From: Fremontodendron californicum
Lineage: Eukaryota > Streptophyta > Magnoliopsida > Malvales > Malvaceae
NCBI GenBank assembly: GCA_030761205.1
Contig: JAULJL010000015.1
Coordinates: 7,321,501 to 7,385,500 of the forward strand
Length of the DNA: 64,000 nt
Direction: 5' to 3'
Positions 21,439 through 33,465 of the stretch are shown one piece after another. Within the stretch, counting starts at the first letter, position 1. Each line of letters starts with the position of its first letter. The notes under the pieces are model-generated. The model searched no databases. It was not told where the DNA came from and saw only the letters and a list, made by a program, of their open reading frames with translations. The translations under genes and the position numbers were made by a program.

Positions 21439-23867
21439 TTTGTTCTTCGTTTCCTCTTAAGAAGAGATTAATGATCAACGAAGGACTAAGGGAGATCTGC
21501 AGCAGACCCTAGAAAAATCAATGAGAAAGAAAAAAGAAAAGATTTTGCCGGGGGAAGGGAAAAAGCGAGCCGGGTCAGAGAAGAAGTGAGACGCCACCCT
21601 AGAATTTTACTTTTCTTCCTTTAGTTGTTTTATTTATGTCCTGACCCCTTTACTTTTAGATATTTCTGAAAAGGAATAGAAAACAAAAACTCTTTTGTCA
21701 AATTTAAATTTTTGGTGCATTTTAAAAATCTAAATAACAGAATCATTTTTTTCTATATTTTTTTTTTACTAAAAGAAATATATTAGTCGTAATTTTTTGG
21801 TGGATTTATATAAAATTAAGGAGTTCTATATGATTAAAGCTTTTTATGTTTTTTTTAAGGACAAAAAAATATAAAAACTAATTTTTGATGAAAATAATTT
21901 TAATTATCAAAGAAGACGAAAAGTTTTACCTTGTTAGATATCTAAATAAAAATAATAAATTGGTTTTGTTAATGAGTGAAAGTCTTTAAAGTTAATTAAT
22001 TTATTATTTATACTGATAATTTTATACTAAATGCATTAATTGATGATTATATTCAAGATTTTTAATATATTAAGTGAAAATATATATTTTTTATATTTGA
22101 GACTATTAAAATTTGATTTTTTCTAAATGAAACTAAAAGTTCACTAATATAGGCAACAAACAGATCATATGGTTTTTAGTCATTGGTTGAAAATATTAGT
22201 TTATATAGTAATTTTCAAAAATATTTTAATATATTTGTTAGCAAAAATTCATAATCATTTACCTTGTTACATATCTAAAATTGCCAAAAAAAAATAATTT
22301 GACAATAAATAATTAAACTAGAAAATCCTTAGTTTTAAATTTCTAATAAAATTAAACAACAATATATTCTTGAAACTAACTTCTTTACGAATTAAAAAAC
22401 AATTATCCTCAAAATTGAGTTGTCTTTTTACCTTATTTTATCAATCATATAAAGAAAAAAAGCTAGTATGAAAAAATTGAAAACTTATTACAAAACTAAC
22501 ACTGCATTTTTTATTACCAAAAAAATTATGCCAAAAGAGAAGACTATGAAAAAATCCAAACAAAAAATAATAATAAATGCAAAACAAAAGTCAACTTTTC
22601 ATTTAAAATAAAAATTTATTTAAAAATAAATAAAATGTTAAATCTTATTTAGATACAATAAAAATATAAAAATTGAAACAATTGATTCATATAGCTACTT
22701 TTAAGAAGTTATATTCAATAAATTTAGATTCGAATTTCAGTATCTATAATTTTTTTTTTTTATCCCCAAACTGCGTCACTTTTTGTAAAAAAAAAAATTC
22801 AACAGCTCATTTTATATTTTAATCTTTGCAATATTTCCTCTAGAGCAAAAAACATATATTTAGCTATGTATGGACTTTGAGGAAGGACAGTTGCTGATAT
22901 AAATGATTAACAAACTTGGTATGGCTTCTGGTTTCCTGAAGAAACACATTTGACGATTTCATTGAAGCTTGGGTACATATGCTCTAATTAAATAGAGCAA
23001 TTGCTTACACCCCACCCATTTTTATTGAGATAACAACGAACTTCTGACTTAATAACACTACTTTTCAGCGGTGTTGAAAGGGCCAGAACCTGGTGTCTAT
23101 TTTTCTAGTGCTTTACTTTCTTAACAAAATGGATGAAAAAACTTAAAACCAAAAAGAAAAGAAGGCCTATTGCAGAAACATCAAGACTATCATAATTCAG
23201 CAAAATAGAGCTAGATCTATAATCTATGGAGTTTATTTACAAATGTACTCGTCTAGAAGGTGATAGGACTAAAATTCTCAACAAAAAAATACATTAATTG
23301 GTCTCAGGGAAGATGATTCATTACTTGTTCACAACATGGTGTCAGATCTGCATTATTAGAGCATAGGGTGTCCATTATGTTCAGCAAGGATAAAGCTTGG
23401 GGATTACCTGCATTGAAGCATAGGAAATCCCTGGTCAGAAGGATTACAAATCATTGTCCCCAAGGAAAAACAGAACCAAAAAAGATCAAGAACAAAGTAC
23501 GAGGAATAAATAAATTCTTGACTGTAGGTTCAAGATTGTTTAAAACATACAGAGACCTAATAAGGTCGACATATGGCTGCCTTGTTAATCCATGAAGGCT
23601 TCTCTGCATTATAGTAGAAATAAGCAACCATTTGGACCAATTTGAAGGGATAATATTTCTTCAACAACCAAGTAATTTCAAGCAGATAGAAAGATCTAAT
23701 TTAGCAAAGGAATACAGAAACAATCCTAACCAAGTAATAATGATGGCAGAGTCTGTTTCCCAAGTTTTGCTTCTATTTCATCAATTTTGTTGACCCTTTT
23801 AATAATCATAATCAACCATGAAATCCCAAAATGCCCAATACCCCAGCTGAGATACTATACTCTTTTC
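21439..23867. other. Upstream DNA of SUCL-beta and AT-rich intergenic DNA
   Basis: 21439-21600 is the GC-richer leader and promoter of the minus-strand SUCL-beta gene; no TATA box is obvious. 21600-22850 is AT-rich with no gene. 22860-23867 has more balanced composition but no credible reading frame. Its minus strand shows AATGCAG acceptor-like sites near 23415 and 23360, so it may be part of a spliced non-coding transcript. Confidence 0.4.
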
Positions 23868-24054
23868 CTATGTTACTCGGACTCGTGTCGGACACGGGTA
23901 TGTGTCCGACACGGGTGTATTTGATTTATTCTAAGTTTTTTCATGTATTTGGAGTCTTTGAGAATCATATCCCCATACCCATGTCCAAATATATGTCGGA
24001 CACGGATGTCGAACACGAATACTTCAAAAAAAATGAAGAGTTTGAGCAACATGG
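23868..24054. mobile_element. CTATGTT-type MITE, copy C
   Basis: 187 bp from CTATGTTACTCGGACTCG to TTTGAGCAACATGG. The interior carries repeated GTCGGACACGGGTATGTG-like units. Orientation is opposite to copies A, B and D. Confidence 0.8.
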
Positions 24055-24388
24055 CTCTTTTCAACAGAAGCATATCACAATAAGTAATAAAATGAAATAA
24101 GTAATGGGCAATTCATCATCAACTAATTGCTTAACTTTTTAACCACAGCACCATCCAGCATGCTTATATGAAAATAATTTGTTTACCCATTTCTAGATAC
24201 AATAATTCTCTTTTTAATGAATATATCTAATGAAACAGCAACAACAACAAAAAAAAAAAAAAGAAGCAAAGAGAGTGGGAAACTTGAAAAGAGTTAGTAG
24301 TAGTATACAGTTTTTCCTTTTTCTATTTCGAAAACGTTTAGAAAATTTTCGTCAAATGGAAAATGTTGACTACCTCAGCTTCTGGAGA

Positions 24389-24432
24389 GGCTTGGTGCTA
24401 GGGCTTGAATGGCTTGGTGCTAGGGCTTGAAT
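24389..24432. repeat. 22-bp perfect tandem duplication
   Basis: GGCTTGGTGCTAGGGCTTGAAT occurs twice in direct succession (24389-24410 and 24411-24432). On the minus strand each unit contains GCCCTAGC, a telo-box-like motif of plant leaders. Confidence 0.85.
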
Positions 24433-24459
24433 GGAGAAGAAATTGACCAGTGACCAGTT

Positions 24460-25095
24460 GGCAAAAGTGCAAAACTCAAAACCTCGTATCCAAGTTCAAC
24501 GGTGCCGTTTCAGTGTGCGAAAAGGACACGTCTGCTTTTTCTAATTTTTTTCTTCTTCTTTTCCTATGGCTATTATTTTATTTGTTAGTAGCCTCCTCGC
24601 GACGCTCTCTGAATGGGACATTTTCTCATCTAAATCACCAATAATATCTGATTCAAACCAAATTGTTGCATTAGAGTCTAAAATTTCTAGCAACCGTAAA
24701 AAATGCCTTGAATCCCCCAATTAAATCTGTCGCAAGAAATCAAAATCGCTTAAATACTAGCGACTTTGTCCATCAAAATTGCCAATTAAATTTCCAAACC
24801 ATCAAGAAATACGCAAATCCACTTAATCAGCTGAAATCATTTTTAACAAATTTTTGGATCCGACACAGGACCTAGCTAGAATCTCTTAAAAGTTGAACTG
24901 CGAGAAAGAAAAAACACATAGTTTCCGTTTGAGGTCGATGATGGTACGGCCACCGTTGAAACGGCTGGAGAGGGAGGGGAAAATCGCGTGAAAAGGAAAT
25001 AACGAATGAGAGAGAAGGAAAAATAACTATTTCTTTCCATTGTATTTCTTTCCATTGTTATTGGGTTAGGGTTAGGTAAGACGAGAGACGAGAGG
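24460..25095 (-). promoter_or_regulatory. Possible promoter/5' leader of an unidentified minus-strand transcript
   Basis: On the minus strand 25060-25075 reads TAACCCTAACCCAATAAC (telo box), followed by a pyrimidine-rich GC-richer leader (CCTTCTCTCTCATTCG, CCCCTCCCTCTCCAGCCG) and an acceptor-like TTTCTTTCTCGCAG near 24900. Further down, ACGGCACCGTT (near 24500) resembles a common plant promoter motif. No long protein is encoded on this strand down to 22860. It could be the start of a non-coding RNA or of a gene whose coding exons I failed to see. Confidence 0.25.
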
Positions 25096-26749
25096 GCAAT
25101 TTAAAATAAGATTAATAATTCTCGGTCGGGTCTCGTAGAATTAATTTGACCTTTTACTTACTGTATCTGGGTTCCGGGACATATTCGGGTCAGATAAAGG
25201 GTCCCACAGTCACATAAGCGCCAAGCCGTGGAAGCCGGTCCATTTGTCTTTTGCTAAAGCCGGTCCATTTGCATTGTTTGAACCAAAAAAATTGGAGATA
25301 TTATTGCACCAAGCTTTTTAGTTTTTATTCGAAATTAGAATTTTACTGAATTTCGTTAAGAGCAATTACGGATAAATGACAAAAAAGTGAGTTACTACTT
25401 ACTACTATTGTTTTGAAATTTGAATTAAAAGTAGTACAACTTATTAGATTAAAGTTCAAAAATAAAAGTAATTTTTATTTTTACTTGAATATTTTTTAGT
25501 GGGGTAGGGGTTGCTCTATAAAGTAGTAACCACCAAAAAAAACATTTAAATTCAAATTAGAAATATGCAAGCACACTATATAACTGGAAGAAAGAAAATG
25601 TATGGAAAGAGAATAAAAAGGTTATTTTATGAGTAATTTTTTAAGGAGTAGATATATTCTTTAAATATATTATATAAAAATTTAAATTTAAATTTAAATT
25701 TTTTATTTTATTTTATTTTTTAATATTATAATTTATTTGATTTGTTTATATTTTTATCAATTAAATTAATATCATCTAAATTCGTGATATCAAATTCGCT
25801 AACACTTTTTATAAAACTAGGACACATTCAAATTTCAAAGGTTGATCAACCATTGATGGCCTGGGTGGCCCTGTCCAATGGGTAAAATATTTTTTTAAAA
25901 TATATAATAATAGTAAAAAAGATATTAAAATGGTCTTTTTTTTAAATTTGTAATAGTATATCTATACTTTTATATCATCTAGTCGTTTAAAATTTTACTT
26001 GATAAAAATATTTAAATATTTAATTTAATTAATTGTTGTATAATTTTACTGCTAAAAAAACAAATTTCGAGTCCCTTTAATTTTCCCCAATTTTTTTATA
26101 AAAAAAAAAAAGTCAGTTCATCCGCTTGATTTTTTATTTTTTGGTTCCAAAAGATAATATACAATTTTTACTTTACTAATTTGTCAAAGAAATGAAACTT
26201 ATCTAATTAGAGCTATGAAACTGTATTCGATCTTCTGTGCTTTCCAATCCAAAATTCTAGAACCATTATCACATACGTTATGTGAAAAGGATTTCAATGT
26301 TGATAGTGATGAATATCGGATCCAAAGCCAAATTAATTAAGCTCTATCCACCAACTTGTTAAGCTTTTGCTCCTATTCTTTTCCTTTTCTTAATGATCGA
26401 ACTTGCTCGGGTTTTAATCTTAATACTTGTTTGCAAATTCAAATCAACCTTTAAAACCAGTGTTTTTCTATCAACTTAAGGACAAAAATATGTCCATTAA
26501 CGTAAAAAAATAGTATCAAAAATAAAAGAAAGCATTTCGGAAATTTCCAATTTGTATTATTCAGATCTTTCACTAACATCAAATGTACATGCATGCCTGT
26601 ATCTCTCATGCATACAATCAACCAAAAGAAAAACATAAAAAGTAAAAAAAACAAAACAAAACAAAAAAACTATTGAGCTAAGGCTACGTACTCCACAAGA
26701 GAAGGAAAACGATGCCCAATGAGGTGTCTCCACGTGTGAGAAAACGACC
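25096..26749. other. AT-rich intergenic DNA, no gene seen
   Basis: Mostly low-complexity A/T sequence (for example the AAATTTAAATTT repeats near 25680). 26560-26749 probably belongs to the 3' untranslated region of the minus-strand small gene. Confidence 0.5.
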
Positions 26750-27220
26750 TCACATCTGTAAGAAACGAGCGAGCTGGGTCGGGTTGACGATGTCCTGTAT
26801 ATGGGCCCCATCTGTCTTAAGCAAGCTCGCCACTTCCATGTACCTTTGATGTTTCTCCTCCCTCGGCTTCGGCTTCGTCTCGGCGTCGCCTGCTCCGGAT
26901 CTCTCGCTTGGCTCGGCATCTTCTCCGATTCCCCTCCAGGATTCAGCGGCCGTTTGCTGCGGTCGGGCCGGATCCCACGGTTGGCCGAACAGCGTTTCAC
27001 GATTGAGGAACTCGTATGCCAGGTATCCAGCTAGGAGCTGGTTGGAGAGAACCGGGTGGGCGGCTTTCTCAGAACCGGCTAAAGGGACAGCCGGCTTGGG
27101 TAATTTTGTAAGTGGAGGAAGGTTTAAGTGTTTGAGGTCAAAATCGTCTCTCTCTTTTCGCTTGTTGTTGTCGGGCGTGGAAACCCGACGGGGCGGTAGA
27201 CGCATCGTTTTGGTGTTCAT
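26750..27220 (-). CDS. Small single-exon protein resembling EDA6 (embryo sac development arrest 6) type
   Basis: 156 aa, no intron needed. The N-terminus is basic with a short nuclear-signal-like patch (MRLPPRRVSTPDNNKRKER). A conserved-looking core, HPVLSNQLLAGYLAYEFL then TLFGQPWDPAR (about residues 55-85), is followed by a charged variable stretch (KPKPREEKHQ). The C-terminal block is ASLLKTDGAHIQDIVNPTQLARFLQM. The core and tail match my memory of plant proteins annotated as EDA6-like; no enzyme domain or membrane segment is visible and the molecular role is not known to me. GC content is much higher than the flanking DNA, which supports a real gene. Antisense frames over the same stretch (+ strand, 26801-27236) are by-products of that GC richness. 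Confidence 0.75.
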   Translation of the reverse strand: MNTKTMRLPPRRVSTPDNNKRKERDDFDLKHLNLPPLTKLPKPAVPLAGSEKAAHPVLSNQLLAGYLAYEFLNRETLFGQPWDPARPQQTAAESWRGIGEDAEPSERSGAGDAETKPKPREEKHQRYMEVASLLKTDGAHIQDIVNPTQLARFLQM

Positions 27221-27641
27221 TGTTGCGCCCTTTTAGTTGCATGCCAGGTCAGCACCAAATATCTTCTACAAATAAAGCACGAATATAGAAATTTAAAGTA
27301 AAAAAAAAAATAGATCCCCAATAGATAAATAGGGGACCCTTTTTTTCTCACACTTTTTAAGAAACGGAGTTGTTTGGGTAAAACCGTAAAAGAATGTGCG
27401 GTAAAAAGGTAAAACAGTAAAAAAAAATTAAATATTTCAGAAGAGAGGGGGTAAAAAAAAAAAACTTAAAAAATAAAGGATCAGATAGACAGTGGCCGGA
27501 ATAGCGGAATCTGGCTTTCAAAATTGCTGCTTTAAAGTGATTTATTATGAATAGGAGAGAAGAAAAGAGAGAAATTTTTTAGAGAGGAAAAAAATGAAGG
27601 ACTGGGTGTAGAGAATGAAAAGAGTTGATGGTGGGGTTGTA

Positions 27642-27651
27642 TATATTTATA
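27642..27651 (-). promoter_or_regulatory. Candidate TATA box of the small EDA6-like gene
   Basis: The minus strand reads TATAAATATA about 420 bp before the start codon. The intervening leader (27221-27610) is purine/pyrimidine-biased (GAGAGAGAAA-type on plus). The distance is long, so an intron or a closer start is possible. Confidence 0.4.
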
Positions 27652-27660
27652 GATAAGCTT

Positions 27661-28354
27661 TTGAGAATTGGCCCCTATTGCTGAAGGAAATTACGGGGCG
27701 TTGCCACAAATATATTGAATGACGAAACTGCCCTCATTCTCTATCTCATGATTTTTATGTTCTTTATCAACCTGTTTTTTTTTTTTAATTTAGATCTAGT
27801 AATTTATGTATTAATATCGTGTTTGTGTATTTTTTTATATAATAATTGTATTTGAGATATTTTATATTAATATAAATTTTGAAGTGTTAATAATTTATGT
27901 TATATAAATTTTGATATATTCATGTATTCGTATTGTATTCAAAAAAATTTTATTATTATATTTTAATTATTTTTTTATATTATATTCGTATCATATTTAA
28001 TATTATCTATATTACTTGATTACCGTGCCAACAAGTTATCAATTTTCGGAGGAAAAAAGTGGGGCAAGATTAAAGATTCTTGTTTAGCCACAAAGAATAG
28101 GATCTAAATCTATGGGCTTTTACTTCATTTTATTTTTCTTGCTAATTATAGTTTATTTATCACATTCTTTACATCTATATTAACATTAAAGTGTTTGATT
28201 GAATCACTGTTTTGAGTAATCGAATATTAATTTAATTATATAAATTTTATAAATATTAAATTAATATTATAATAAAAAAATAAAATTAATGATATTTATA
28301 TTTATGTTATTTTGTAAAAATAATTACTCCTTAAAGAATACTTTTTTAAAATAT
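27661..28354. other. AT-rich intergenic DNA with weak repeat traces
   Basis: 27800-28025 has TATCGTGTTTGTG and CATGTATTCGTATTGTATTC units that loosely recall the dispersed CGTGT-rich repeat at 14460. No gene seen. Confidence 0.4.
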
Positions 28355-28446
28355 TGTTTTTTTTTTTTTTTGGATAAATGGTTAGTATTATTATCCAAAG
28401 GAAAGCAGCATAGCTGCTACAGAAAACAGTTCAACACCAGCTCTAT

Positions 28447-31400
28447 CTAATAAAACATGGCAGAGTTAAGATTCCAGCCATTACAAAGTTCTACATTAAC
28501 TGAGTCAGCTGCAATTCGTCTTAGCCCATTTAATCTTATGGAAACTGAATCCTTTATGCGCTCCAGCACCTTTGTTGAGGGTTCTTCAATCCGTTTGTAT
28601 ATTCTGTTATTTCTTTCTCTCCACACTGCATATATAAATGCGTTCCATGCTAATCTTAGGATTATGGTTATCAGTGATTTCCCCTTCAACTTGCTAATGG
28701 CCCATTTCACTTCCTCTTCCCAACCTTCCACTCTCCTACTGATCTTTGAGTTCAGAAGCATTTGCTGCCATATAGAGATAGAGTAAGGGCACCCAAAGAA
28801 CAGATGATTTGGTGTTTCTTTCTCCTCTTTACAGATAACACACATTTCATCCACTGCAAGACCCCATGATGCAAGTCTTTCCTTTGTTGGCAGCCTGTTA
28901 AGAGCAGCCATCCAGGAAATTATTGCATGTCTGGGAATGAGATGTGGAGACCATATCAATCTGTGCCAAGCCACCTTATCTGCCCGAGGCCTTAGTTCAT
29001 TCCAAACAGCTCTGACTTCATATTTATTCCCTGGGAAAGACCATATACTCCCTCCATGCTGTCCTGGAAATTGTTGGACCTTATGTCTTAGTTGCATTAG
29101 CTTCTTCCATGCCCAACTACTACTATCTGGAACAGGGATTTGCCAGATATCCCTTCCCTTTAGAACATAGGCCTGGATCCAGGCTATCCACAGTGATCCT
29201 GCAGATATAAGAACATACCAGAGATTTCTCAAAATGCATGCCTGGTTCCATGAAATGGGATCTTTGAGTCCCAAACCTCCTTTAGATTTTGGCATGCAAA
29301 TAAGCTTCCAACTCACCCTTGCACCTTTAGCTGATCCTTCCTTCCCTTTCTAGAAAAAACTAGCACATATCTGAGAGATCTTCTTCAGGATAAGTTTAGG
29401 CAGAATGAATTGCCTACACCAATAGTTTTGTAGACTGAATAGCACCGATTGGATAAGCTGTAACCTTCCTGCATAAGATAACAATTTTGCTGCCCAACAA
29501 TTGATTCTTGAAAGGATTTTGCCCAGCAATGGCTCACAATCCTTCTCAGTCAATCTCCTCGTTACCAAAGGTACACCAAGGTACCTGATTGAAAGAGAAC
29601 CAATCTTGAATCCCTAGATCTCCTGAATTGATTCCAACTCAGTTCTATGGATTCCTGAGGAAAAGATTTCTGTTTTCCCACAGTTGATTTGGAGGCCAGA
29701 GAATGAGTAAAAGAGATAAAGAGTTTGTTGAATTCCAATCACTGAATCCAATCTCTCTTTGGAAAAGATTAAGAGGTCGTCAGCAAAACAGAGATGAGTG
29801 AGGTTTATCTTTTTGCACTTGGGATGATAAGCAAAGACCCCATGTCTAGCTGCTGCATCCAGAAGCTTTGACAACACATTCATGGCCAATACAAACAGAT
29901 AAGGTGATAGTGGATCACCTTGTCTGACTCTTTTTGCTCATTGGAAGTACCCTGCCATAACACCATTGATAGAGATGGAAAATCTGGGGGTAGTGAGGCA
30001 ATTCCTGATCCAACATATGAATTTCTCAGGAATTTTTAAGGCTGCTAAAACAGCCAGGACAAAATTCCAACTTAGTAAGTCAAAGGCCTTCTGCAGATCT
30101 ATTTTGAGGGCACATCTAGGTGACAATGAGGACTTACCATACCCTCTCACTAGCTCCTGGGCCAACATCACATTGTCATTGATGCATCTGCTAGGTATGA
30201 ATGCACATTGACTGTGACTAACAATCGAAGGGAGAAGCTGCTTGAGCCTATTAGCAAGTATCTTGGTGATACACTTGTAAATCACAGTGCAGCAAGCAAT
30301 GGGTCTGAAATCTTTTATGTTGCTTGGATTCTTGCATTTGGGAACTAAGGTGATGAGTGTTGCATTGAAAGCTGGCAGCAAGTTCCCAGTTTCAAAGAAG
30401 TACTGGATTGCAGCCATGACATCATCTCCCACAGTGGTCCAAGCTTCCTGAAAGAACTTTGTTGTGAATCCATCAGGGCCTGGTGCCTTCTCCCCATTTT
30501 GGGAGAACATGGTAGTTTTGATTTCCTCTCTGGATATTGGCCTCGTTAAAGAGATTTGCTCATCCTCGGAAGCTGAAGCATGGAGGAGCTCTATTAGAAT
30601 GTTTGGAGGACATCCAGTAACCATGGTGTCAGCTGTGCCTAGGAGGTTCTGGAAGAATGCTACTGCCTCATTGGAGATTTGTGGGAAAGTTTCCAATTTG
30701 TTTCCATTAGCATCAGTAAGAACTTTTATGGAATTGCAGCTTTGTTTTGCAGCCATCATCTTGTGGAAGAATCTAGTATTCTGATCACCCTATTGGATCC
30801 ACCCAATCCTAGATTTTTGTCTGAAAAAACTCTCTTCTGCAGCACTGAGTTCCTGAAATTCCTTAAGCAATCTGTTGTGCTATCCAATCAGCTGAAGGAT
30901 CTCTTGATAGCACTGAAATTTGAACTGCTTCCAGTTCCTTGCGTTTTGCTGCCACTTTCAAAGATATCTCTCCATATTGATTAAAGTTAAACTTCCTGAG
31001 CACCTGCTTAAGCCTCTTAAGTTTCTGGTGGAGTCTGGGCATAGGGGAGCCCGAGACTGCCTCACTCCAGGATTTCTCAACAATATCCTTGAAATCAGGG
31101 TGTCGAGTCCAGAAATTGAAAAACTTGAATGGTTTAGGGAGAGAAACTCCTACCTGATTCAACTTGATAAGTGCTGCACAGTGATCTGACACCTCAAGAG
31201 GGATGAATTCCATAGAAGAGTTTGGGAAATTGAGGAACCAATCTCCATTGACTAACACTCTATCCAGTTTCTTAGCCAAATGTGATTCTTGGTGGTTGGA
31301 CCATGTGAATAGAGTGGCACAAATGCATGATCAGCTAAGGAGAGTTGGTGCTTGCAAAGCTGGAATTCTCTAATGTCAGAAGTAATAGTCTGAGAGCCAT

Positions 31401-31865
31401 TGAAATTGGAGCTTTCTGAAGGTTGATGCACCACATTAAAATCCCCCACAAGCAGCCATGGGTCATCAGAGACAATACTCTGAAGAGAAATCAAATTAGA
31501 CCAGAGCTTCCTCCTTTCAATTGCCTCATTCCTCCCATAGATGGCAGTCAAAAAGAAACTGCAGTCATTCTGAGTAACCTGGCAGGTGATAGACTGATCA
31601 GACCCCCCAACCAAACCAATTTTTAAATGATCCTTCCAGAGCAACCATATTCTGCCATTGCATGTATCAGAATAATTGGTTAACATTTCCCAGCCTCGGA
31701 ACCATTTATCAATAATAGGTTGCATATTATTCTATTTCATTCTAGTATCCAGGAGACAAACCACTTCAATCTTCAGTGCTTTAATTCTTCGATCCACTTC
31801 CTTTTGCTTCATAGGGCAGTTGAGCCCTCGAACATTCCACGCGAGAATGCTCAGAGTTGGCTTGC
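28447..31865 (-). pseudogene. LINE ORF2 remnant: endonuclease, reverse transcriptase and zf-RVT domain
   Basis: Pieces in order on the minus strand. 31865-31252: apurinic-type endonuclease start (WNVRGLNCPMKQKEVDRR, then LLVGDFNVV). 31279-30863: end of the endonuclease and linker. 30759-29938: reverse transcriptase fingers/palm (KAPGPDGF, DFRPIACCTVIYK, KIDLQKAFDLLSW). 29889-29614: the catalytic FADD box (CFADDLLIFSK). 29568-29350: thumb. 29316-28447: connection plus the zf-RVT zinc-binding region (CVICKEEKETPNHLFFGCPY). At least five frame breaks or stops separate the pieces, including a TAG soon after LLDTRMK. No RNase H domain was seen. The element cannot move by itself. Confidence 0.88.
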
Positions 31866-31939
31866 AGAAGATTGACCTCCAGGAACAGGCACCCCTGTTC
31901 GCACTGTTTTCCTACCCTTATCAAATGGTTTTTTTTTTC

Positions 31940-33217
31940 CTATTTTTTTAGATTTTTCATCAGGTCTGCTACCCCTACTGCAGCTGTTCTTGGCTTTCTT
32001 GGGGAAAAACATATATTTTCTTCCCCTTTTGGTTCGGTATCCTCTTCTACTTGCATGTCATCTTCAGTTTCATCCACTGATTCTAACACTGCAAACCTAT
32101 TAACAGAGCCTGCTCTTCCTGGAGGGGACTTTTTGGCCTGTTCATTGGCTAGCACTCCTGTTACATTGCAATTTGTAACAGGATCTACTTTTCCACTGCT
32201 ATTTGGATCATTCTCTTCCCTACTGGACTCAGTGAGATCCACTAGCCCTTCACTCACCTCAGGTGCATCCTTCCTTTTAGGGATCCATACCTTTGCATTA
32301 CCCTTCTTAGGCATGTTTGTGCAGGTCTTCTCGGTGTGCCCAAATGTGCCACAGTGAGCACATTTCTGGGGCATCCAAGGAATAACCACCGAAATAGAGA
32401 GATATGATCCATCCTGCAACTCAACCTCTATCTTCTTTGGGATGTCAGTCCCTACATCAATTTCTACACAAACCTTAGCATAAGCTAATCTCTGTTTTCC
32501 TGCTGTTATTTTGTCCATATAAAGGGGATTGCCTACAGCACTAGCAATATAACTCAGGCCCCTTTTGGTATACAGTTCTAAAGGGACATTGCCCAAATGA
32601 ATCCAAACAGGAAGTCTATCCATCTGAAAGTCCAAGGATTTCATACCTGGTTCCCATCTTCAGACTATGATAGGTTTGTTTTGTATATGCCATGGGCCAT
32701 GCTCCAGCACCCAATCCCTGACCTTTGGAGAAGGAAATTGAATGACATACAGATTCGGCCCTGCAGGTCTTACCTCTACTTCACCTGCTTTCCCCCAGAG
32801 TAAATTGGCAAGTCTCTGGAAAAGGTTGAAATTAGGTGCTCGACCAATGAATTGCGCCACAATAGAGTTCTGCCATTGTTGAACTTCCTCGTCAAAGACC
32901 TCTGCAGGTGGCTTCACAGTAAATCATCCATCTATGTTCCTTGGAGGGAAGAATTGTAAAGTTTGATCTGTCGATGCTGAAAATAACTTCCTTCAACCAG
33001 CAGTGTGTGATAGTGCCACATCAGCGGAGTTAGTTACAACTAACTATTCCCCATCTTGCTTCGATGCTTTCCCCTTCAACTCCTCTCTTGTTTGGAGAGG
33101 AGGAAAATCGCCATTGCCAAACTGCCGTAATTCTTCTTGCTGAATCGCAGAAACATCATAATTCTTGGAAACCCTCGTTGTCCTTGCTGGGCTTGAGGAA
33201 CTTGCTCTTATTTCCAT
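31940..33217 (-). pseudogene. LINE ORF1 remnant: DUF4283 domain and CCHC zinc knuckle
   Basis: Starts at ATG 33217 (MEIRASSSSPARTTR) and hits a stop after about 57 codons. The rest survives as 32917-32660, a DUF4283-like RNA-binding domain (VVQQWQ-like start, IGRAPNFNLFQRLANLLW), and 32644-31940 (VWIHLGNVPLELY, then the knuckle CAHCGTFGHTEKTC, then an acidic, serine-rich tail). This is the normal ORF1 architecture of plant L1 elements. Confidence 0.82.
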
Positions 33218-33465
33218 GGTGATTAAGAATCGGATGACTAATTACAAAAGAATCCCTATGAAATGAACCAAAGAATTGCTATCAACCCGAGAAGAAAAGT
33301 ATAAATTGATGATAGAGATTAAAAAATGGTGGGAAATGATGATAAAATCCGATAGAAAGATTGGAAATGGCGAGAAAATACTTGGCTCAAGAAAGTTCCC
33401 CTATCTTGAGTCGAGAGCATTTCTGCTAACTTGCGCATCCCAATCTGATTATGGTTATCAGTCTT

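Larger units (their letters stand above)
28355..33465 (-). mobile_element. L1-type LINE retrotransposon, inactivated
   Basis: Reads right to left. The 3' end is marked by an oligo(A) tail (plus-strand T-run at 28356-28371). The 5' end is near the T-rich stretch at 33465-33482. Two former reading frames are present in the usual order, ORF1 (nucleic-acid-binding) then ORF2 (endonuclease plus reverse transcriptase). Both are broken by frameshifts and stops. TTAAAATAT occurs just outside both ends (28347 and 33488) and could be a remnant of the target duplication, but the surroundings are too AT-rich to be sure. Confidence 0.88.

Noticed and set aside
23325..23350. TGGTGTCAGATCTGC resembling a Copia primer-binding site
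   Set aside because: No LTR end directly precedes it and no gag follows; the match to the initiator-tRNA site is partial.
23368..23595. 75-codon plus-strand frame (MSIMFSKDKAWG...)
   Set aside because: No recognisable family, no neighbouring exons in phase and weak codon bias.
24230..24644. Plus-strand frames starting in an (A)n/(CAA)n tract
   Set aside because: Low complexity, no splice-consistent continuation and no family match.
26801..27236. Plus-strand frames of 77 codons and overlapping minus-strand 147-codon frame (26557-27000)
   Set aside because: Shadows of the GC-rich 156-aa minus-strand gene; composition explains their openness.
31857..32357. 166-codon plus-strand open frame
   Set aside because: It is antisense to the LINE ORF1 region, has no family resemblance and is low-complexity Ser/Phe-rich. 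The minus strand explains the sequence.
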